DNA of 64,000 nt from UBA7359 sp963976795 (lineage in GTDB: Bacteria; Pseudomonadota; Gammaproteobacteria; Eutrophobiales; Eutrophobiaceae). The notes under the pieces were generated by a model. That model ran no database searches. It was not told where the DNA came from and saw only the letters and a list, made by a program, of their open reading frames with translations. Each line of letters opens with the position of its first letter. The first letter of the stretch is position 1. The position numbers and the translations under genes were made by a program. The DNA lies in the NCBI GenBank assembly GCA_963976795.1, contig CAXBLT010000002.1:248001-312000 (forward strand), given 5' to 3'. Below are positions 59,735 through 64,000 of this stretch, piece after piece.

Positions 59735-60714
59735 TGCACTACTCCTGTAGCTGGCTTATTTAACTGCAGTAAAGGCAATACAGATGTAGCTGATTCGTCC
59801 AGAATAATTTTTGATTGTATTTGTGGTAAGACCTCACCAAGAACTTCAAGATAAAGACGACGTTTTGTAACATCAGGTGCTTTTACATACTCAGTCAGTA
59901 ATGCGTTAAATTTTTCTGCATCTCCTTTGGCCTCGTTAACACGTTGTATTGCATAACCTTGAGCTGATTGTATTTTTTGATCAGCGGTACCGCGAGCTCG
60001 CGGTACCGCCTTATTGTATTCACCTTTGGCAACATTGATCATACGTTCTCGTTCTTGTTGTGCTTCGTTCACTTCGTCAAATGATGCCTGTACCGGTTTC
60101 GGTGGATTAACATTTTTTAACTGCACTTGATCAATTCGCAAACCCATTTCATACAAGTTGACGACTTCCTGCATTTTTATCTGAGCAGTTGATTCAATCT
60201 CCTGTCGTCCAATAGTCAGAACTTCATCAACTGTTCGATCACCAACAACTTCACGCATGACCGACTCAGAAATATCCCGCAGTGCATCTCCCGGATCACG
60301 GACTTTAAACAAAAAGTCGAATGCATTTTCGATACGAAATTGAATAACCCATTCGACTAACGCTGTATTCAGATCTCCAGTAACAATGGTTGTTTCCAAT
60401 TCCCATAGGGAAGCATCGGAAATCTGATTAGAAAAACTGGCACCTAGAGTACCAAAACCAAATTCTTCCTTGAGCTGCCGTCTGACAGGAATCTCTTTAA
60501 CTGTGTCAATACCAAATGGAATTTTAAAATGAAGACCAGGCTCGACCTCATTGTGATAGTGTCCAAAACGTTGTATGACCCCAACCGATTCGGCAGACAC
60601 TGTGTAAAAACTAGAGCTGGCAACCCATATAATCAGGGATATGATTAATAATATCGGCCATATTTGTTCCGGGATCTTTATATCTCCTTTTGAAGGATCA
60701 AGATTCATTTCCAT
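59731..60714 (-). CDS. hflK: HflK, SPFH-domain modulator of FtsH
   Basis: 327 residues. Membrane helix at about 19-42 (WPILLIISLIIWVASSSFYT), then the band-7 domain: SAESVGVIQRFGHYHNEVEP, GLHFKIPFGIDTVKEI and DIRIENAF-like WVIQFRIENAFDF. The C-terminal region has PVQASFDEVNEAQQERERM, typical of HflK. The Gly-rich N-terminal tail of E. coli HflK is missing, so this copy is shorter than usual (about 419). First gene of the leftward run ending at gdhA. This is probably a second, specialised HflKC set, since the usual hfq-hflX neighbours are absent. Confidence 0.93.
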   Translation of the reverse strand: MEMNLDPSKGDIKIPEQIWPILLIISLIIWVASSSFYTVSAESVGVIQRFGHYHNEVEPGLHFKIPFGIDTVKEIPVRRQLKEEFGFGTLGASFSNQISDASLWELETTIVTGDLNTALVEWVIQFRIENAFDFLFKVRDPGDALRDISESVMREVVGDRTVDEVLTIGRQEIESTAQIKMQEVVNLYEMGLRIDQVQLKNVNPPKPVQASFDEVNEAQQERERMINVAKGEYNKAVPRARGTADQKIQSAQGYAIQRVNEAKGDAEKFNALLTEYVKAPDVTKRRLYLEVLGEVLPQIQSKIILDESATSVLPLLQLNKPATGVVQ

Positions 60715-60783
60715 GGTAATTCTCCCCTGTTATCACACATAAATTATAACAAGCTAAGCAGCATGCAATTATTACTGACTTAA

Positions 60784-60969
60784 TTAATGTTGCCGATGAT
60801 GTCCTATATATTGTTCAGGATCAGTCTCGAACTTTTCTCGACATACCCCTGCACAAAAATAATAAGTCTTACCCTTATATTCATAATCCTCGATTGCCGT
60901 CTTATAACTGACCTCCATACCACAAACCGGATCAGTTGCTGTTAATTGTTTACTTGTCTGTTTTTTCAT
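60784..60969 (-). CDS. YHS-domain protein
   Basis: 61 residues. DPVCGMEVSYKTAIEDYEYK followed by KTYYFCAGVCREKFETDPEQY is a complete YHS domain with Cys residues that bind metal ions, as found at the N-terminus of copper-exporting P-type ATPases and in small free-standing proteins. ATG 60969 with AAGGAG upstream. It lies between the hflK promoter side and the frame at 60982 and may belong to the same metal-related functions as the Met-rich Spy-like proteins. Confidence 0.85.
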   Translation of the reverse strand: MKKQTSKQLTATDPVCGMEVSYKTAIEDYEYKGKTYYFCAGVCREKFETDPEQYIGHHRQH

Positions 60970-60981
60970 AAATACTCCTTA

Positions 60982-61131
60982 TCACTTTTCTAGAACATAA
61001 GTTCCAGGTGCATCACACAAAGTTTTATAGCCTCTACGTGGAGCACCAAATTTTGGAGATTTAACTAAACCACCTGAATTTCCACTTAACCATTTATGCC
61101 AACATGGTCACCATAAACCTTCATGCGGCAC
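60982..61131 (-). pseudogene. Small protein frame with in-frame TGA upstream of the YHS gene
   Basis: Reading leftward from GTG 61131: seven codons (VPHEGLW), TGA at 61108-61110, then 41 sense codons beginning PCWHKWLSGNSGGLVKSPKF, then GAPRRGYKTLCDAPGTYVLEK and stop. The second part reads like real protein, with Cys-Pro-Cys-like context if TGA replaced a Cys codon. No start codon follows the TGA at a sensible place. Most likely a decayed gene; selenocysteine at the TGA is a remote alternative that would need a SECIS hairpin. Ends 12 bp before the YHS gene. Confidence 0.4.
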
Positions 61132-61215
61132 TTAAATCTGCTCTCTCATATGATTAATCTAATAATATTTTAAATTCTCTATAAAAATTAATTTCTGTAT
61201 TTTGTATATTCATTG

Positions 61216-63897
61216 TTATGAATCACGTTGCAGTTCCAAAGAAATAACAACAATATCTTTTTCAGTTTGTCTCTTTACTTCAAAACCAAACTTTTCAGCC
61301 AAATGAATCATTGCTTTATTTTCCAGCAACACTTGACCTGTTAAGCGTTTTGTTCCACGTGCCCGGCAATACTGAATAATCTTGTCCATAAATTTATTGC
61401 CAATACCATGCCCTTGCATATCAGTACGTACAATGATGGCAATTTCTGCCTCATTGTTATCGGCGTCAGAAACTGCCCTGATGACTCCCAGAGTTTCGGA
61501 TTTATTATTTTTACCCTTTATAGTTGCTATAAAAGCCATTTCCCGGTCGTAATCAATTTGTGTGAATCTTGCGAGAAATGAATGACAAAAATTATTTGCT
61601 GATCTGAAGAACCGGAAATAAATATCTTCTGGATCGGTATTATCCAGAAAATCGTGATGCGCAGATTCATCCTCAGGTCTGACCGGACGTAACAATACTT
61701 CCTGCCCGGTATCGATCCTTATTATTTCCTCTAATTCTTGTGGATAAGGACGTATAACCAGCCTTTCAGAACCTTTTAATTCTGAAGCTTCAACTTTAAT
61801 TCTGGCATCAAGCGCTATTACACCTTTGCTATCTGCAAACAGCGGATTAATATCAAGCTCGGTTATTTCAGGATTATCAATAATCAACTGGGATATCTTT
61901 ACAAGCGTTCGCTTAATTTCTTCCAGGTTGGCTGCTGGAACATCTCTGTAGCCAATAAGAAGTTTACTGATACGCGTACGCATGATCAGATCATTAGCAA
62001 GTTTCATGTTTAACGGAGGAAGTGCCACCGCTTTATCATTCAGAACCTCAACTGAGGTTCCTCCTTGTCCGAAGAGCACCACGGGTCCAAAAATCGGATC
62101 TGTCGCAATACCAATAATTAATTCGTATGCACTGGGACGGTTTTCCATTTTCTGTACTGTAAAGCCATCTATTCTGGCATCCGGTAGTAATTTTTTAATA
62201 CGAGAAAGCATACTTTTCGCTGCTATCTGCAAATTTTGTTTGGAATCTATACCGAGTAAAACACCGCCCACATCGGATTTATGCGAAATATCAGGTGATA
62301 GAATTTTTAGTGCTACAGGAAAACCAACTCCATCAACTACATTCGGAATATCATCGACACTGTTTGCGATTTTCGTTTCAACAACTGGAATATCATAGGC
62401 AGCCAGAATCTCTTTGGCCTCGGGTTCAGTCAAGATACTACGCTTTTCGTCCAGGGCATTTTTAATTATCTTGCATACGCATGCGTTATCTTTCTCAAGA
62501 CCTTCAATTATGGAGGGAGGTATCTCTCTCAGGCTTTCTTTATTCCTGCCATAATCCACTACTTGCATGAAGCCTCGTACCGCTGAAGACGGTGTGTCGT
62601 AGGAAGGTATATCTGCATGTTCAAAAACTTTTCTGGCTTCAGCAACACCATCTTCACCCATCCAACAAGTCAATATGGGCTTGTTTGTCTTCCTGATTTC
62701 TTCTGTAACGGCCTTTGCTACTTCTTTATTATCTATAACAGCAGTAGGCACGAGCATCACCAGGATCGCATCATAATTTGCATCATTGAGTAATATTTTT
62801 AATACATTGACATAACGATCTGCACCCCCATCACCGATAATGTCAACTGGGTTAGCTTTGGACCAGGTCGAAGGAAGAATTTCATCAAGCGCTTGCATAG
62901 TTTCGGATGATAGTTCTGCAAGCCGTCCACCATTTCGAATTAATTCATCAGTGGCTAACACTCCTGGACCACCACCATTGGTCAATATCACTAGACGATT
63001 GCCTTTAATCTGGCGTGTATGAGCAAGTGTCTCTACAGCATCAAACAATTGATTTATTGTATAGACTCTGAGCATACCGGCGCGGCGTATGGCAGCATCA
63101 AAAACCTCATCGCTTCCGGCTAACGCCCCCGTATGAGAGGTTGCAGCCTTGGCACCTTCAGCCACACGACCAGATTTAATGACAATGACTGGTACATTAC
63201 GGGATGTGGCGCGTGCCGCGGACATAAACTTCCGTGCCAGTTTCACTGACTCTATATACAAAAGAATACCGTGTGTTGACTGATCGCTTCCCAAGTAATC
63301 AAGGAGGTCACCAAAATCAATATCCGCACTATCGCCCAGAGAAATAAAATATGAGAAGCCGATACCTCTCGACTTTGCCCAATCAAGTATTGTTGTACAC
63401 AAAGCCCCGGACTGTGACACAAGCGCAAGATTCCCAACCAGGGAATTGGTATGAGCAAAACTGGCGTTGAGTCCAATCGACGGTATTAACAGACCAACAC
63501 AATTAGGACCAAGGATGCGTAAACTATAAGGCTTTGCCGCATCCAACATGAGTTGCTTTAGTGAATGGTCATCGACAGATTCATGGAAGCCCGCACTCAA
63601 TACAACAGCAGCGCGGGTGCCGCGTTTGCCTAATTCTGTGATGATACCGGGTATAGTCCTGGCTGGTGTGCAGATAACAGCAAGGTCCGGGTCAACCGGT
63701 AATGAAGCAACATCTTTATAAGCGTGCACGCCGCTTACATTTTTATATTTCGGATTAACAGGCAATATCACACCCGAGAAATCGCCTGCCAGAAGGTTCT
63801 TCATCACAACATAACCTAAAGAACCTTTACTTGCCGATGCACCTATCAAGGCCACCGAATCTGGATTAAACATTTTGTTTAAATTTAAAACACTCAT
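61216..63897 (-). CDS. PatZ-like protein: NDP-forming acyl-CoA synthetase fused to GNAT acetyltransferase
   Basis: 893 residues from ATG 63897, one base after the previous stop (TAAAATG); the longer frame to 63966 lies over that other gene. Domains: CoA-binding (SVALIGASASKGSLGYVVMK, about 10-130), succinyl-CoA-ligase-like with ATSHTGALAGSDE (His), ATP-grasp (GFPVALKILSPDISHKSDVG, GVLLG), and a C-terminal GNAT domain (VRTDMQGHGIGNKFMDKIIQ with the acetyl-CoA-binding Q-G-x-G-x-G-like loop). This is the architecture of Pat/YfiQ (PatZ) protein lysine acetyltransferase. The synthetase half in true Pat lacks activity; I cannot judge it here. Whether it acetylates Acs or others is unknown. Confidence 0.88.
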   Translation of the reverse strand: MSVLNLNKMFNPDSVALIGASASKGSLGYVVMKNLLAGDFSGVILPVNPKYKNVSGVHAYKDVASLPVDPDLAVICTPARTIPGIITELGKRGTRAAVVLSAGFHESVDDHSLKQLMLDAAKPYSLRILGPNCVGLLIPSIGLNASFAHTNSLVGNLALVSQSGALCTTILDWAKSRGIGFSYFISLGDSADIDFGDLLDYLGSDQSTHGILLYIESVKLARKFMSAARATSRNVPVIVIKSGRVAEGAKAATSHTGALAGSDEVFDAAIRRAGMLRVYTINQLFDAVETLAHTRQIKGNRLVILTNGGGPGVLATDELIRNGGRLAELSSETMQALDEILPSTWSKANPVDIIGDGGADRYVNVLKILLNDANYDAILVMLVPTAVIDNKEVAKAVTEEIRKTNKPILTCWMGEDGVAEARKVFEHADIPSYDTPSSAVRGFMQVVDYGRNKESLREIPPSIIEGLEKDNACVCKIIKNALDEKRSILTEPEAKEILAAYDIPVVETKIANSVDDIPNVVDGVGFPVALKILSPDISHKSDVGGVLLGIDSKQNLQIAAKSMLSRIKKLLPDARIDGFTVQKMENRPSAYELIIGIATDPIFGPVVLFGQGGTSVEVLNDKAVALPPLNMKLANDLIMRTRISKLLIGYRDVPAANLEEIKRTLVKISQLIIDNPEITELDINPLFADSKGVIALDARIKVEASELKGSERLVIRPYPQELEEIIRIDTGQEVLLRPVRPEDESAHHDFLDNTDPEDIYFRFFRSANNFCHSFLARFTQIDYDREMAFIATIKGKNNKSETLGVIRAVSDADNNEAEIAIIVRTDMQGHGIGNKFMDKIIQYCRARGTKRLTGQVLLENKAMIHLAEKFGFEVKRQTEKDIVVISLELQRDS

Positions 63898-63898
63898 T

Positions 63899-64000
63899 TT
63901 AATTTTGACCGTACATCCAGTTGAACATCTGTTCGTAAGTGTTATCACGCAATTTACGGTAACCATCGAGTGATTCTGAAATACCTCGACTAACTTGCTG
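63899..64000 (-). CDS. C-terminal end of a DUF3141-like protein, partial
   Basis: The gene enters from the right edge; 33 codons and TAA (63899-63901) are visible. They read QQVSRGISESLDGYRKLRDN, then TYEQMFNWMYGQN. The tail LDGYRKLRDNTYEQMFNWMYG follows the end pattern of DUF3141 (PHA-linked hydrolase-like) proteins, which often sit with phosphotransacetylase and acetate kinase. The stop is one base before the PatZ ATG, so they are coupled. Family assignment tentative. Confidence 0.45.
   Translation of the reverse strand, partial: QQVSRGISESLDGYRKLRDNTYEQMFNWMYGQN

Noticed and set aside
63898..63966. Additional 23 codons before the PatZ start
   Set aside because: They lie over the end of the upstream partial gene, which reads as good protein in another frame.
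1..64000. CRISPR arrays, tRNA or rRNA genes
   Set aside because: I found no regular spaced repeats of CRISPR length and no recognisable tRNA or rRNA sequence on either strand by eye.

Overview
The window looks like a chromosomal segment of a gammaproteobacterium of modest GC content. The case rests on gammaproteobacterial core genes (dbpA, ybiT-type ABC-F, creD, selO, mltC, cbpA-cbpM, hemW, rdgB-rph-yicC, hflK-hflC, a PatZ-like acetyltransferase), DUF1840 and DUF2058 proteins, and short GTCCGCT-type palindromic repeats. Eukaryotic-like Ser/Thr kinases with an FHA protein, and a membrane cluster of c- and b-type cytochromes, suggest a free-living respiratory bacterium. I cannot name a genus. 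I see no rRNA or tRNA gene and no CRISPR array.

Layout. 1-3570: end of a NYN-domain gene, then an aspartoacylase-like hydrolase and a rare methyltransferase/ATP-grasp fusion. 3757-11430: dbpA and a lipid-linked sugar transfer cluster (GT2, small flippase-like protein, methyltransferase, GT39-like membrane protein, asparagine synthetase). 11615-22000: housekeeping and small conserved genes, a kinase fused to a cyclic-nucleotide-binding domain, creD with a previously uncalled 58-residue membrane protein, and selO. 22146-25543: DUF3883 protein, zinc-ribbon protein, a YchJ-like gene whose SEC-C motif is split by a dispersed repeat, and an AbiE type IV toxin-antitoxin pair. 25688-41709: mltC, a cbpA/cbpM chaperone operon behind an FNR-like box, an SH3/FHA pair, a thioredoxin-like protein, a monooxygenase-like/amidohydrolase pair, an ABC exporter, a kinase with an extracytoplasmic Cache domain, hemW, a dead IS3-type transposase, rdgB, rph and yicC.

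41710-49265 is an AT-rich integrative element next to the 3' end of yicC. It has a DUF4102-type integrase, a DUF927 helicase/primase-like protein, a HUH-type Rep-like protein beside four perfect 8-bp iterons, an AlpA regulator, a 14-bp inverted repeat, and a cargo line of an unknown protein, an RNase H and a DUF5131 protein. No capsid or conjugation genes are visible.

50376-60714 is a long co-directional block read from right to left: hflK, hflC, an orphan FtsH C-terminal fragment, two Met-rich CpxP/Spy-like proteins, a membrane-anchored flavin/2Fe-2S reductase, a b-type cytochrome, a seven-heme cytochrome c, a permease, a lipoprotein cytochrome c and gdhA. I read the middle of this block as an electron conduit from NAD(P)H to periplasmic c-type hemes; its terminal acceptor is not evident. 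The window ends with a YHS-domain protein, a small reading frame with an in-frame TGA, and a PatZ-like acetyltransferase coupled to the end of a further gene. The integrative element and the cytochrome block are the best candidates for undescribed biology.
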